Shown: in pieces, positions 1 to 7,558 of the stretch
Position numbering within the stretch: the first letter of the stretch is position 1
Layout of the letters: each line of letters begins with the position of its first letter
NCBI RefSeq assembly: GCF_004403395.1
Contig: NZ_SOGN01000040.1
Location: 1 to 53,461 of the forward strand
Reading direction: 5' to 3'
DNA: 53,461 nt
Source: Cryobacterium cheniae
Lineage (GTDB): Bacteria; Actinomycetota; Actinomycetes; Actinomycetales; Microbacteriaceae
Translations under genes and position numbers: made by a program
Notes under the pieces: generated by a model
The model's input: only the letters and a program-made list of their open reading frames with translations
The model's database searches: none
Told to the model about the DNA's origin: nothing

Positions 1-73
1 CGCTGTCGAAGCTGTCAGGCATCGGCTCGGACGGCCTGACCGGCGGCACCCGTGGCAGCAGAGGTGGCTTTCC

Positions 74-853
74 TCAACCGTCGGATCGATGGAATTCGTT
101 CAGAACGGCGCCGAGAGCGTCAGCAATCACCTGTGGGGCTTCGAGCGGGCTGGTGTGGCCACCTGGCGCGACCACGAGATCGCCCTCGCGGCGGATCACG
201 TCGGCGACGCCTCCGGCGATGGCATAATCCTGGGCGCCGCCCACGGCACGCCACGGGACCTGGATTTCGCCCAGCAGGTGCACTGTGTCATGGGGGGCAA
301 GCAGAACAGAGGTCAGCGTCTGCCGGATGCGGGTTCGACCCATGGTAGACAGCCGTGCGGCCATCTGGCTGGCCACGTCTGGATGATCCGAGAGGTAGTC
401 GGCGCCGACCAGAGATCGGGCAGCCATCCGTCCGTATGCGGTCGATGGCAATCCCGCAGCGAGGAGAGCGCGTTGAGCGTGGAACCCAATCCGGGTTAGT
501 CCATGGTTTCTCACCAGCGGAGTGTTGGACAGCACCAGGCCACGAACCAGATCCGGGCGGGCCACGGCCAAGCGCAGGCCGACCATCCCACCCCAGCTGT
601 GGCCGACAATCACGACGGGAAGGGCGTCTTCGGCCGTCAAGGTCGATGTGACGGCATCCATCGCAGCATCGAGGTTGGTCAAGCCGGCCGGGTCGCTGGC
701 GCCGTGTCCAGGCATGTCGAGTGCCACCGCGCGAACGTCAGATCGGAGTTTCAGCACCTGGTCCCACAGGGTGTGGTCCATGAAGACGCCGTGCAGAAGC
801 AGCACGGCCGGAGAACGACCATCCCGCGTGTACGCGGCCAGCCGACCACTCAT
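74..853 (-). CDS. alpha/beta hydrolase
   Basis: Predicted cytoplasmic serine hydrolase of 259 aa; substrate unknown. The alpha/beta-hydrolase signature is complete: oxyanion-hole motif LLLHG at about residues 18-22, nucleophile elbow GHSWGG with Ser86, an acid-loop candidate Asp in GGAQDY, and His233 in GGHTSPLEAP. There is no signal peptide. I start at the ATG at 853 because a Shine-Dalgarno GGAAGGA lies about 7 nt upstream; an upstream in-frame start at 898 has no ribosome site. It stands alone, with the stop 73 bp from the window edge; nothing could be assigned in 1-73. Homoserine acetyltransferase-like, haloperoxidase-like or lactonase-like roles cannot be separated by sequence alone. Confidence 0.85.
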   Translation of the reverse strand: MSGRLAAYTRDGRSPAVLLLHGVFMDHTLWDQVLKLRSDVRAVALDMPGHGASDPAGLTNLDAAMDAVTSTLTAEDALPVVIVGHSWGGMVGLRLAVARPDLVRGLVLSNTPLVRNHGLTRIGFHAQRALLAAGLPSTAYGRMAARSLVGADYLSDHPDVASQMAARLSTMGRTRIRQTLTSVLLAPHDTVHLLGEIQVPWRAVGGAQDYAIAGGVADVIRREGDLVVAPGGHTSPLEAPQVIADALGAVLNEFHRSDG

Positions 854-898
854 CGTTGAATCCTTCCGCCAGTGGAACTCTCGCCGGACCCACCGCAA

Positions 899-1266
899 AT
901 ACCCGGCGTGAAGATTCTGGTGGTGGTATCGGAACTTATCAAGAGCCGTGACAATTCCGCTGAAGCAGATCCCGCACAGTCACCGTTCACGCAGCGCGGG
1001 GACGCGACGGGGGATGCCCGGTGCGTCATGCCCTTCCGTGACGGAATCTGGTGGAGTTCCGCTTCAACGTGTAGCCCGTAGTCCCGGCTGCAACTGTTCC
1101 CGTTTCGGACAACTGTGGCCGGCGCGCCGGCAACAGTTGTCCGTTACGGCAACAGTCGCCCTCATCTCGTGGGTGAGTACCTCTAGCGAGTAGCGGTCGG
1201 CGGGAGCGTGGGTCGAGGACAGGGCGGGTGAGTTGATCCAGCTCGCTTTGACGTTTGAGGGCCCGG
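899..1266. other. intergenic region with palindrome cluster
   Basis: No convincing coding frame was found here. The 5' part should hold the promoter of the minus-strand hydrolase. The central part (about 1089-1160) contains the inverted-repeat cluster listed separately, and the right part abuts the stop codon of a minus-strand lipoprotein gene. Confidence 0.5.
1106..1143. repeat. 38-bp near-perfect nested palindrome
   Basis: Arms CGGACAACTGT and ACAGTTGTCCG (11 bp, perfect) flank a perfect 14-bp palindrome GCCGGCGCGCCGGC, with one mismatched pair between the two blocks. Related copies of the AACAGTTG-type motif flank it on both sides (GCAACTGTTCCCG at about 1090-1102 and GGCAACAGTCGCC at about 1148-1160), so four related half-sites are clustered within about 75 bp. 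There is no T-run for a terminator. It could be a regulator-binding array or a mobile palindromic intergenic element. Confidence 0.7.
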
Positions 1267-1998
1267 CTAGGTCAACGAGAACAAGTCGGTGGGGGCGAGG
1301 ATCGCCTCGATGATGCCGGTGTCCCGGCCGGTGAAACCGATCACGCCGTAGGTCATCGGCAGTCCGTAATCCGGAACCACGCCTGAGAATGACGACGGCA
1401 TGTCGAGGGTGACAGAATCGATCCCGAAGGTTTCGTCATAATGCACTTGATCGGCAGGCTTGCCGTCAGCTGTTGCTTCGAAGTCCTGCCCGGTCTGAAC
1501 GCCGTTGACATCCTTGATTGTGACACCGTTGGTGGCCATGGTTCCGGATGCTTTGACCAAAAAGGCGGGGTTGTACGGACCCGACCGCGGATTGAAATCT
1601 GCGTCATGACGGTTCACGGCAATCATGAAGCCGTCCCATTCCGTGAGGTCGGCCCTGGGGTAGTGGGAGGACTCCTCCACCGATTCTGACGTCGGGTCGC
1701 CGAGAAGGCCCCTGAGTATGACCACAGCTGCATCCCCATCGCTCTGATAGTTCAGCGATGCGAGGACCGTGCCGTCGGCTGTGACGATATCGGTAGCTTC
1801 GGCGCCGATGATTATGGCTGCCGGCAGCGTGGCAGGTGTCGCCGATGGAGTGGGTTCCGGTGTGGCGGTTGCCTGGTCGGTCGCAACCGGTGTCGGTGAC
1901 GATGCGGTGACATCGCTTTCGGCCTGGTCGGTGCTGCATGCGGCAAGGGTGAGCAGGGCGGCGGCCGCAATGAGGGTCAGAGCCAGTGGTCGGCGCAT
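1267..1998 (-). CDS. secreted lipoprotein (paralogue A of three)
   Basis: Protein of 243 aa with a type II signal peptide: MRR, a hydrophobic stretch, then lipobox LAAC, so Cys21 would be lipidated at the outer face of the membrane. A Thr/Pro/Ala/Ser-rich linker (about 22-60) leads to a globular domain of unknown function. Start ATG at 1998 is supported by GGAGGA about 6 nt upstream. Segments such as WDGF and NGVTIKDVNGV align with WDGD and NGVHISTVDGI of the neighbouring lipoprotein at 2121-2870, indicating tandem duplication. I do not recognise the family; an extracellular ligand-binding or wall-associated role is inferred only from the architecture. Confidence 0.8.
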   Translation of the reverse strand: MRRPLALTLIAAAALLTLAACSTDQAESDVTASSPTPVATDQATATPEPTPSATPATLPAAIIIGAEATDIVTADGTVLASLNYQSDGDAAVVILRGLLGDPTSESVEESSHYPRADLTEWDGFMIAVNRHDADFNPRSGPYNPAFLVKASGTMATNGVTIKDVNGVQTGQDFEATADGKPADQVHYDETFGIDSVTLDMPSSFSGVVPDYGLPMTYGVIGFTGRDTGIIEAILAPTDLFSLT

Positions 1999-2120
1999 TC
2001 AGAGTCCTCCAGATTGTGAAATTGGGGCTTGGTCGGAGCTTACTTCCGCCTCGCGCGGCTCAGGTCGGTTTCGGGGCTCTGAGGCATAGCCACCGTGCAT
2101 TCACGCTCCCCCAGAAAAGG

Positions 2121-2870
2121 TCACACGCCCCAATTCGGTGACGGAGTGCGGAACTCAGTGATGGGACCGAGCGGATTGGCGGCGATGAGCCAGACGGAGA
2201 ACGTCAGTTCTGACTGGGAACCCACGGGTGGTAACGACACGAGACCAACGTTGATGTCGAGTCTGCTGCCCTGTGGGCGTGCGGTGTCGGGGTATCGTGC
2301 CGCGATCTCGGCGGCGTCATCTCCAACCGCGATTCCGTCGACGGTGCTGATATGAACACCGTTCACGGCCGATGAGGAAACCTTGACCCAAGTGTTCGGT
2401 TCAGATGGTGTCCCTCTTGGCACACCATCCACGAGGACGAAATCGCCGTCCCATGGAGAAGGCGACTCAGGGGCTGTCGGCAGGACATCGCCCCAGATGT
2501 AATTGGTTCCCGAAGGCACCTCGTTGCCGCCCTCGTGTCGAACCGAGATCGGTGCGCTTCCGAAAGCCCTGGAAAGACCGGATACCACCTCGTCGGCCGG
2601 CTGAAAATAGTCGAACGTGGACAGGGTCGTGCCGGACGCGTCTCGAAGTTCAAACGACGTCGCAGTGATGAGGAGGTCCGTGACAGGGGCAGGAGCTGAC
2701 GGATGCGGCGCTTCAGTCGGGCCCGGTGTTGCCGTTGCTGTCGTCGTCGGGCTTTCGCCGCCGAGGACAGAACCCGGTGGGCCGGAACATCCGGTCAGAA
2801 ACAGACCCGTAACCAGAAACAGTGCTGCCAGCGTTTTGCCGACCCCCTCTGATACGCGCTGAGCGGCCAT
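2121..2870 (-). CDS. secreted lipoprotein (paralogue B of three)
   Basis: Protein of 249 aa. The N-terminus has a hydrophobic helix ending in lipobox LTGC (Cys28), then a Thr/Pro-rich linker to about residue 60 and a globular domain. The domain repeats features of the lipoprotein at 1267-1998 (WDGD, NGVHISTVDGI) and contains AVGDDAAEIAARYP, which resembles IGATLDELITAYP in the divergent lipoprotein at 3030-3722. It is transcribed in the same direction as paralogue A, 122 bp upstream of it, and divergently from paralogue C across a 159-bp gap. Function unknown. Confidence 0.8.
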   Translation of the reverse strand: MAAQRVSEGVGKTLAALFLVTGLFLTGCSGPPGSVLGGESPTTTATATPGPTEAPHPSAPAPVTDLLITATSFELRDASGTTLSTFDYFQPADEVVSGLSRAFGSAPISVRHEGGNEVPSGTNYIWGDVLPTAPESPSPWDGDFVLVDGVPRGTPSEPNTWVKVSSSAVNGVHISTVDGIAVGDDAAEIAARYPDTARPQGSRLDINVGLVSLPPVGSQSELTFSVWLIAANPLGPITEFRTPSPNWGV

Positions 2871-3029
2871 ACGTCCCCCGATGTCGACTTACCGCTGACT
2901 GCAGCCGGGACATCGGTGCACAGGTTACGTATCGACGGCCGCGGGCTGCGGCATGTCTCTCGGTGACGGAGCTTTGTGACCTTCCGCCAGCGCTATGGTT
3001 CGGGAAGGACGGAATTAGGGGGAATTCGC

Positions 3030-3722
3030 ATGGTTGACGACGTTTCCAGCGGCACGCGCCAGGGCAAGGGGTCGCGGGTGGCCGCGGTTCTGGTATTCAG
3101 CATGCTGCTGACCGGGTGTGCAGGTGTTCAGGCGACTGGATCGACGGCGAGTCCGACGAGTTCCGCCGGTCCGACCGCCGGCACGAGCGCACCGACACCG
3201 ACGCCGACGCCGACGCCGACGCCAAGTGCACCACCCGCTCCGACTGCCGTAAACCCGGACGACCCCGGTTTATGGGTCATCGGCTTCACCAGCGTCGGAC
3301 CGTTGGCCGTCGGAGCCGAGATGGGTGCGGCAACGCAGTCGATGACCGCTTTCACCAGCAGCAACATCTTCGAGGGCTGCCCCTCGATCGTTTCCTTCGA
3401 CAAACCCGGTTCCCCCGATGTCGTGATCACCGACACGGGGGAGAACGGCATCGTCAGGCAGATCGTGCTGCAGGGTGGGGTGGACCCCTCGGGCGTCGCG
3501 GCCGGTTCGCCGCGGACCAACAGTGGAATCGGGATCGGGGCCACGCTCGATGAGCTCATAACCGCGTACCCCACGCTCACCGACCTGAACGACTACTTCC
3601 GCCCCCACTACGCGGTACCCGACGAGAACGGGAATTGGATCCATTTCGCAGTGTCTGAGGGCGTGGTGTACACCATCGTTGTGCACGCCCATGCCTTCAT
3701 GCCCCGAGAACTCTGCGGTTAG
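3030..3722 (+). CDS. secreted lipoprotein (paralogue C) with TP-repeat linker
   Basis: Protein of 230 aa. ATG at 3030 is chosen because AGGGGGAA sits just upstream; longer in-frame extensions lack a ribosome site. A signal peptide ends at lipobox LTGC, followed by a Ser/Thr/Ala stretch and a run of alternating Thr-Pro encoded by repeated ACGCCG units at about 3197-3225, a length-variable wall-spanning linker. The globular part has two cysteines (FEGCPS and the C-terminal RELCG) and a segment GIGIGATLDELITAYP recalling the DAAEIAARYP segment of paralogue B. It diverges from A and B. Unknown function; the trio looks like a small expanded family. Confidence 0.8.
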   Translation: MVDDVSSGTRQGKGSRVAAVLVFSMLLTGCAGVQATGSTASPTSSAGPTAGTSAPTPTPTPTPTPSAPPAPTAVNPDDPGLWVIGFTSVGPLAVGAEMGAATQSMTAFTSSNIFEGCPSIVSFDKPGSPDVVITDTGENGIVRQIVLQGGVDPSGVAAGSPRTNSGIGIGATLDELITAYPTLTDLNDYFRPHYAVPDENGNWIHFAVSEGVVYTIVVHAHAFMPRELCG

Positions 3723-4220
3723 TCGACCCGGTTGAGATCGACAGTTCCGGTCGACTTTGACCCTTCAGATCGGAAATGACGAGCAACAAGGCGCCGCCGG
3801 GATTGATGCACGCCGCGGCTCGTTCGAAGGGGGCATTCCCGACGCAATCCACGATGACGTCATAGGTTTCCCCTCGATCAGGAAGTCCTCGGTGGTGTAG
3901 TCGATCATCCTTTCTGCGCCGAGTGCGGTCACCAGTTCGGCGTTGGCACCGCTGCACACGCCCGGGACGCGCGCGCCCAACTGCTTGGCGAGCTGCACCG
4001 CCGCCGTGCCCACGGCACCGGATGCGCCGTTCACGAGAACCATGTCGCCAGGCTTGATCGCGACCCGGCTCAGAAAAGCGTCGGCGGTGAGTCCGCCGAA
4101 CGCGAGAGTCACGCCCGCGCCCACGGCCTCGACGACGCCGGCGACATCCATGCCCGGGACCCGCTTGCGGGGGCGGAATACTCCGAGCGCGAGCGCGACC
4201 GGCAGGGCCAGTCCCCTCGG
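3697..4220 (-). pseudogene. medium-chain reductase (quinone oxidoreductase/zinc ADH-like), decayed
   Basis: Reading the minus strand, recognisable medium-chain dehydrogenase segments occur in order: RPRKRVPGMDVAGVVEAVG, then LTADAFLSRVAIKPGD, NGASGAVGTAAVQLAKQLGA (the Rossmann-type NADPH site) and GALGAERMIDYTTEDF. The expected ~60 residues between AVGAGVT and GGLTADAF are deleted. At about 3868-3876, in a G/A run, the frame shifts: the continuation YDVIVDCVGNAPFE and NPGGALLLVISDLKG is in another frame. The C-terminal third is missing and the remnant runs into the end of the lipoprotein gene at 3722. Deletion, frameshift and truncation make a functional enzyme very unlikely. Confidence 0.8.
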
Positions 4221-4476
4221 AACGTTGCGCGAGGAGCGTTGTCACTCGCGTCGAGCGACAGTCAGCCGACGCCGATCCGAGGGTCCCGTCGCCGGGCATC
4301 GGCAACCCACTCACTGACCAGCGTGGTCTTGCCGAAACCGGCCAGGGCGGAGAGGAGGGTCAGCTTTCCGCCCGAGCGGAGCCCCTCGTGCAGGCGTTCG
4401 ACCAGGCGCGGTCGAGGAACTGCTTGGGATCACAGCCGCGGGATGAAGAGTTTTGTGGCCAGGACCGGCATCGCCA
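4221..4476 (-). pseudogene. MalT-like LuxR-family regulator fragment
   Basis: The minus strand reads MPVLATKLFIPRL, then a stop and frame change, then PRPRLVERLHEGLRSGGKL, LTLLSALAGFGKTTLVSEW (a degenerate AAA/NACHT Walker A, AGFGKTT) and RRDPRIGVG followed by an in-frame TGA where the family has Trp, then LSLDASDNAPR. This is the N-terminal opening of large MalT-type LuxR regulators (usually about 900 aa). After about 85 residues it is fused directly to the decayed medium-chain reductase. At least two disruptions plus loss of more than 90% of the length identify a pseudogene remnant. Confidence 0.8.
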
Positions 4477-4725
4477 AGTCGTCATCTGAGGCACCGGAGG
4501 GTGGCGGCGTCAGCGCAGCATCCGTCGCATCAGGATGCGCGGAAAGCCGCCCGTGACGGTGCTGGTGTCGGCGGCCTTCGTGAAATGTTCCCGCTCGAAC
4601 CTGCTGCGCGTGCCCACGTAGGTCATCGCGCGAGCACGCCGGGAGCGAGGAAGAGCAGCTGGAACCGAAATTCTGGTGAGGGCCGCGAGCCGCGAGCCGC
4701 GAGCCGCGAGCCGTCAGTTCGAGGG
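4477..4725. other. non-coding or degraded stretch upstream of the LuxR remnant
   Basis: No intact gene is visible. The minus strand contains a continuation upstream of the LuxR fragment (TPPPSGASDDDLAMPVL), and another frame has a short run TYVGTRSRFEREHF that I cannot assign. The region borders the heptanucleotide array and looks like part of the same decaying segment. Confidence 0.4.
4682..4714. repeat. heptanucleotide tandem array (GCCGCGA)n
   Basis: About four and a half head-to-tail copies of the 7-bp unit GCCGCGA lie immediately beyond the stop codon of the minus-strand lipoprotein gene at 4726-5781. A 7-bp unit is out of phase with codons, consistent with non-coding DNA and replication slippage. 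Confidence 0.75.
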
Positions 4726-5781
4726 TCAGCCCCGCATCGGGGGCCGCATGCTCGGCTCGACCTCGGGTTCGAAGGCGTCGACCCGCAGATTCTGGTCACC
4801 GGTCGCGAGGACCCAGGCGGTGCCGACGTACTCAATCCGGCTCATTTCGCCGGCACCGAAACCCACGTTGAAGCCGCCCGTCAGAAGGAGGCCCTCGTCG
4901 TCGTTCCCATCGAACAGGGTGGGGGTGGTGGTTCTCAACGAGTCTTCGGTCAGGTTGCTTGTTCCCCGTTCGTCGCGGATGGCGGCGTCGACGATCGCCG
5001 CATCCGTCGCACTGTAGGCGGTCGAGAACGTCGTACTCACCACGAGCACGGGGGTCTGCCGATCGAGGCCGGGCGCCGCGAAGATCCTGTCCACGGCGAG
5101 CTCGGTGCTCGTGGCTCGCGGTCCGCCGTCGCGGCCCAGCGGGGAAGGCAGGCTCTGAGTCATGATCACGCCCGAGTCCCTCAGCCCGAAGCTCTCAACC
5201 AGGGGGGAAAGGTAGGACTGCGCGGACGGAGTGAACGATTCCTTCACCGTCTCGAACCAGACGGTGTCAGCGGTCGAGTAGTCGTCCAGGCGGCTCGAAT
5301 CGAGGCCCAGCTCCGCGACATACCGCAGGGCAACACTCTGAGCGGCTTCGGCCTCATCGAGGGTGAAGCCATACGTCTCCAACGACTCGAGGTCGACGGT
5401 CGCGGCATCGAACTGTGCCGCGGCGGAGTCAGGGTCGAGTGCGGTGCGGCAGTACGACCCGAAGGCGTCGGTGATCTGCTCGTCGGCGATCACGTCACCC
5501 CAGGGTCCCTGGCTCGGCGACTCCGGGCAGGACACTGCGGCCGCCGTCGGAGCGGATGTTGCGGGTGCGGTGGTGGTGGCCGGCGTGGTCGCGGCGGTCG
5601 GGCTGCCGCCGCTGGCGGGTGCACCCGCGCAGCCGGCCAGAGCGAGCAGCAGAGCCGCGGTGGTCCCTAACTTCGCTGCAGAGGCCAGTCTGTCCCGCGC
5701 CGTGGCGGGGCGCGCGAACGTGCGCACCGCCGCGTGCTCCTGGCCGTCAGCGTCGGATGAGTGGCGAATGAAACCGTTCAT
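4726..5781 (-). CDS. secreted lipoprotein of unknown function
   Basis: Protein of 351 aa from ATG at 5781. An unusually long charged N-region of about 40 residues precedes a hydrophobic stretch (LGTTAALLLALAG) and lipobox LAGC, so a shorter start may be used, though none is clearly better. After the lipid-anchor Cys comes an Ala/Thr/Pro linker, then a mainly acidic globular domain with two further cysteines (VSCPESP and SYCRTAL), a possible disulfide. The domain has alternating hydrophobic segments such as TPVLVVSTTF and GLLLTGGFNVGFG but no family signature I recognise. It is separate from the A/B/C lipoprotein family. Confidence 0.75.
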   Translation of the reverse strand: MNGFIRHSSDADGQEHAAVRTFARPATARDRLASAAKLGTTAALLLALAGCAGAPASGGSPTAATTPATTTAPATSAPTAAAVSCPESPSQGPWGDVIADEQITDAFGSYCRTALDPDSAAAQFDAATVDLESLETYGFTLDEAEAAQSVALRYVAELGLDSSRLDDYSTADTVWFETVKESFTPSAQSYLSPLVESFGLRDSGVIMTQSLPSPLGRDGGPRATSTELAVDRIFAAPGLDRQTPVLVVSTTFSTAYSATDAAIVDAAIRDERGTSNLTEDSLRTTTPTLFDGNDDEGLLLTGGFNVGFGAGEMSRIEYVGTAWVLATGDQNLRVDAFEPEVEPSMRPPMRG

Positions 5782-5831
5782 GTGAACCCCCTGCGGTGAT
5801 TCTAGGGGGCGAGTGGCGACATCCGCAGTAC

Positions 5832-6341
5832 TCAATCCGGAGGGCCTCCACCGGACGGCCCCGGAGCCGGCAGGTCGAACGTGGCGAGCACCGTGCGACC
5901 GCCCGCCGCCGCTCGGGGCGCCATGTCCACGAGGGCGATCTGGGTGAGGGTGAGAGCCTCGCCCTCGTGCACGCGCGAGCCGTTCTTGATGGTGACGTGG
6001 GCCCGGAAACCGGTGCCGGTGAACGCGGGCTCGTCGGGGGCGGACGCGACCGGTCGCACGGCGTCGACCAGCGCGCGGTGCAGCTCGGTCAGGGCCGGGT
6101 CCGCGTGCACGAGCGTCACCGGTACGTCCTCGCGCCGCCCGAACAGTGCGTCGGAGCCCGCGATCGCCGTGAGGGCGGTGCGGCCGGCGGCCGTGGCGGC
6201 GATGACGCGGGCGATGACGGATGCCGCGGCATCGGTGTGAAAAGGTGGCAGCACGGTGATGTGCAGCGGCCAGTCCGACACGAGGAAGCTGTCTCCGGTA
6301 CGCAGCGGTGTGAGCGGGAGGACGACGACGAGGCGGGGCAT
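5832..6341 (-). CDS. 2H phosphoesterase (LigT / 2',5'-RNA ligase-like)
   Basis: Predicted cytoplasmic RNA-processing or cyclic-phosphodiester hydrolase of 169 aa. The two catalytic HxT motifs of the 2H superfamily are present: WPLHIT (His27, Thr29) and AHVTIKN (His115, Thr117), spaced as in LigT-like proteins. Length is typical for stand-alone members. It diverges from the HhH-GPD gene at 6395, with 53 bp between start codons, so both promoters must lie in that gap or overlap the coding regions. The physiological substrate (2',5'-linked RNA, 2',3'-cyclic phosphate or ADP-ribose derivative) cannot be deduced. Confidence 0.85.
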   Translation of the reverse strand: MPRLVVVLPLTPLRTGDSFLVSDWPLHITVLPPFHTDAAASVIARVIAATAAGRTALTAIAGSDALFGRREDVPVTLVHADPALTELHRALVDAVRPVASAPDEPAFTGTGFRAHVTIKNGSRVHEGEALTLTQIALVDMAPRAAAGGRTVLATFDLPAPGPSGGGPPD

Positions 6342-6394
6342 GCGCCGATTCTAGGCGAGTCCCACCGGACCGCCGCCGGTGCCACAATGGGCGC

Positions 6395-6964
6395 ATGATG
6401 CTGCACCTCACCGGCGATGCCGACGCCGACGCCCTGCTCAGTGACGACCCGTTCGCGCTCCTTTTGGGGATGCTGCTGGACCAGCAGATCGCGATGGAGT
6501 CCGCGTTCGCCGGTCCGGCCAAGATCCGCGACCGGATCGGCACGCTCGACCCCGCGGCCATCGCCGGCTTCGACGCCGCCGCGTTCGTCGAGGTGTTCCG
6601 GGCCACGCCGGCCGTGCACCGCTATCCCGGATCGATGGCCGCGCGTACGCAGGCCCTCGCGGGTGTGGTCGCCACCGACTGGAGCGGAGACGCGTCCGCC
6701 CTGTGGACCGCCGGCTCCCCGGACGGCGCGGAGATCCTGCGGCGCCTGAAGGGGCTCCCGGGGTTCGGCGAGCAAAAGGCGAAGATCTTCCTTGCCCTGC
6801 TCGGCAAGCGGCAGGGACTCAGCGCGACCGGCTGGCGCGAGGCATCCGCTCCCTACGGCGAGGACGGCTCGTTCCGGTCCGTCGCCGACATCGTCGACCC
6901 CGAATCGCTGACCCGGGTACGGGAGACCAAGCGCGCGGCGAAGGCTGCCGCCAAGAAGGAGTAG
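6395..6964 (+). CDS. HhH-GPD-type base-excision DNA repair protein
   Basis: Protein of 189 aa of an actinobacterial family related to DNA glycosylases of the HhH-GPD fold. The helix-hairpin-helix is visible as LKGLPGFGEQKAKIFLALLG (about residues 113-132). The region just downstream lacks the usual G-V-D catalytic loop of EndoIII/AlkA proteins, so glycosylase chemistry is uncertain. The N-terminal LLGMLLDQQIAM resembles the first glycosylase helix. Alternative start at the adjacent ATG (6398). It is 2 nt upstream of the next gene and probably co-transcribed with it. Confidence 0.8.
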   Translation: MMLHLTGDADADALLSDDPFALLLGMLLDQQIAMESAFAGPAKIRDRIGTLDPAAIAGFDAAAFVEVFRATPAVHRYPGSMAARTQALAGVVATDWSGDASALWTAGSPDGAEILRRLKGLPGFGEQKAKIFLALLGKRQGLSATGWREASAPYGEDGSFRSVADIVDPESLTRVRETKRAAKAAAKKE

Positions 6965-6966
6965 AC

Positions 6967-7359
6967 ATGGTGCGTTTGCTGATCCGCACGGTCATCTTCC
7001 TCGGCTCCGCCGCGCTCGGGCTGGGGGTGGCATCGCTGGTGCTCGACGGTTTCACCCTCACCTGGCAGGGATTCCTGGTCACGGTGCTGGTCTTCGCCGC
7101 GGCGCAGACCATCCTGTCGCCATTCATCGTAAAGCTCACTGCCCGCAATGCGCCGGCATTCCTGGGCGGGGTCGGGCTGGTGTCGACCTTCGTGGCGCTC
7201 CTGGTCGCATCCGTCGTCGCGAACGGGCTCGTCATCACCGGCTGGCAAACCTGGATTCTGGCCACCCTGGTGGTCTGGCTGGTCACGGCCGTGGCGACCG
7301 TGACCTTGCCGCTGCTGTTCCTGCGCAAGGCGGTTCAGAAGCGTAGCGACCGAAAGTAG
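6967..7359 (+). CDS. phage-holin-family-like small membrane protein
   Basis: Integral membrane protein of 130 aa with four predicted hydrophobic helices (about 4-25, 34-55, 64-87, 92-115) and a short basic C-terminus (KAVQKRSDRK). It resembles the YvlD/phage-holin-4 group common as housekeeping membrane proteins in Actinobacteria. ATG follows 2 nt after the preceding stop, implying translational coupling. No lysis cassette or phage genes are nearby, so a phage origin should not be inferred from the name. Confidence 0.75.
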   Translation: MVRLLIRTVIFLGSAALGLGVASLVLDGFTLTWQGFLVTVLVFAAAQTILSPFIVKLTARNAPAFLGGVGLVSTFVALLVASVVANGLVITGWQTWILATLVVWLVTAVATVTLPLLFLRKAVQKRSDRK

Positions 7360-7392
7360 GGGTGCCTCCGGCATCCCGTGGATTGCCAGGCA

Positions 7393-7420
7393 TTGACCTC
7401 CTGACCGGCGGCGATACTCT
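7393..7420 (+). promoter_or_regulatory. candidate promoter of the rhodopsin operon
   Basis: TTGACC (7393-7398) and TACTCT (7415-7420) separated by 16 bp resemble a housekeeping -35/-10 pair. It lies at the GC-to-AT transition that begins the rhodopsin leader, and would start transcription around 7427, giving a leader of about 130 nt. Confidence 0.45.
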
Positions 7421-7453
7421 ATGCAAAGAATCAGGAAACTCGTACTAAATTCC

Positions 7454-7490
7454 TATTAGGCAATCAGGTAGGTAATTCAGTTGCCTAATA
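7454..7490. promoter_or_regulatory. perfect inverted repeat in the rhodopsin leader
   Basis: TATTAGGCAA (7454-7463) and TTGCCTAATA (7481-7490) form a perfect 10-bp inverted repeat around a 17-bp spacer. It sits in an AT-rich stretch unlike the surrounding GC-rich DNA, downstream of the candidate promoter and 69 bp before the likely start codon. Either a dimeric operator or an RNA hairpin in the leader is possible. Confidence 0.6.
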
Positions 7491-7558
7491 ATCAATTATC
7501 ACAGCAAGGTACTTGGTCACTGCTATTTACTGGACTTTCTCGCTCACCGGAGGACAAA

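Noticed and set aside
1..73. Possible partial gene at the left edge
   Set aside because: Too short; no frame shows a recognisable domain or a start/stop that could be supported.
3190..3230. Microsatellite or non-coding repeat
   Set aside because: The hexanucleotide repeats are in phase with the lipoprotein frame and encode the Thr-Pro linker.
4682..4714. CRISPR-like array
   Set aside because: The units are 7 bp in direct contact with no spacers; it is a simple tandem repeat.
4453..5670. Plus-strand open frame of 405 codons
   Set aside because: It is antisense to the lipoprotein at 4726-5781, Arg/Gly-rich and without domains; the minus strand has the signal peptide and lipobox.
6967..7359. 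Evidence of a prophage because of a holin-family-like protein
   Set aside because: No lysin, structural, integrase or attachment features are nearby; such proteins are common chromosomal membrane proteins.
7481..7558. TTG start for the rhodopsin, adding 26 residues
   Set aside because: No ribosome site is well placed, codons are AT-rich with TTA/AAT/CAA, and it begins inside an inverted repeat; GTG 7559 has a perfect GGAGG.
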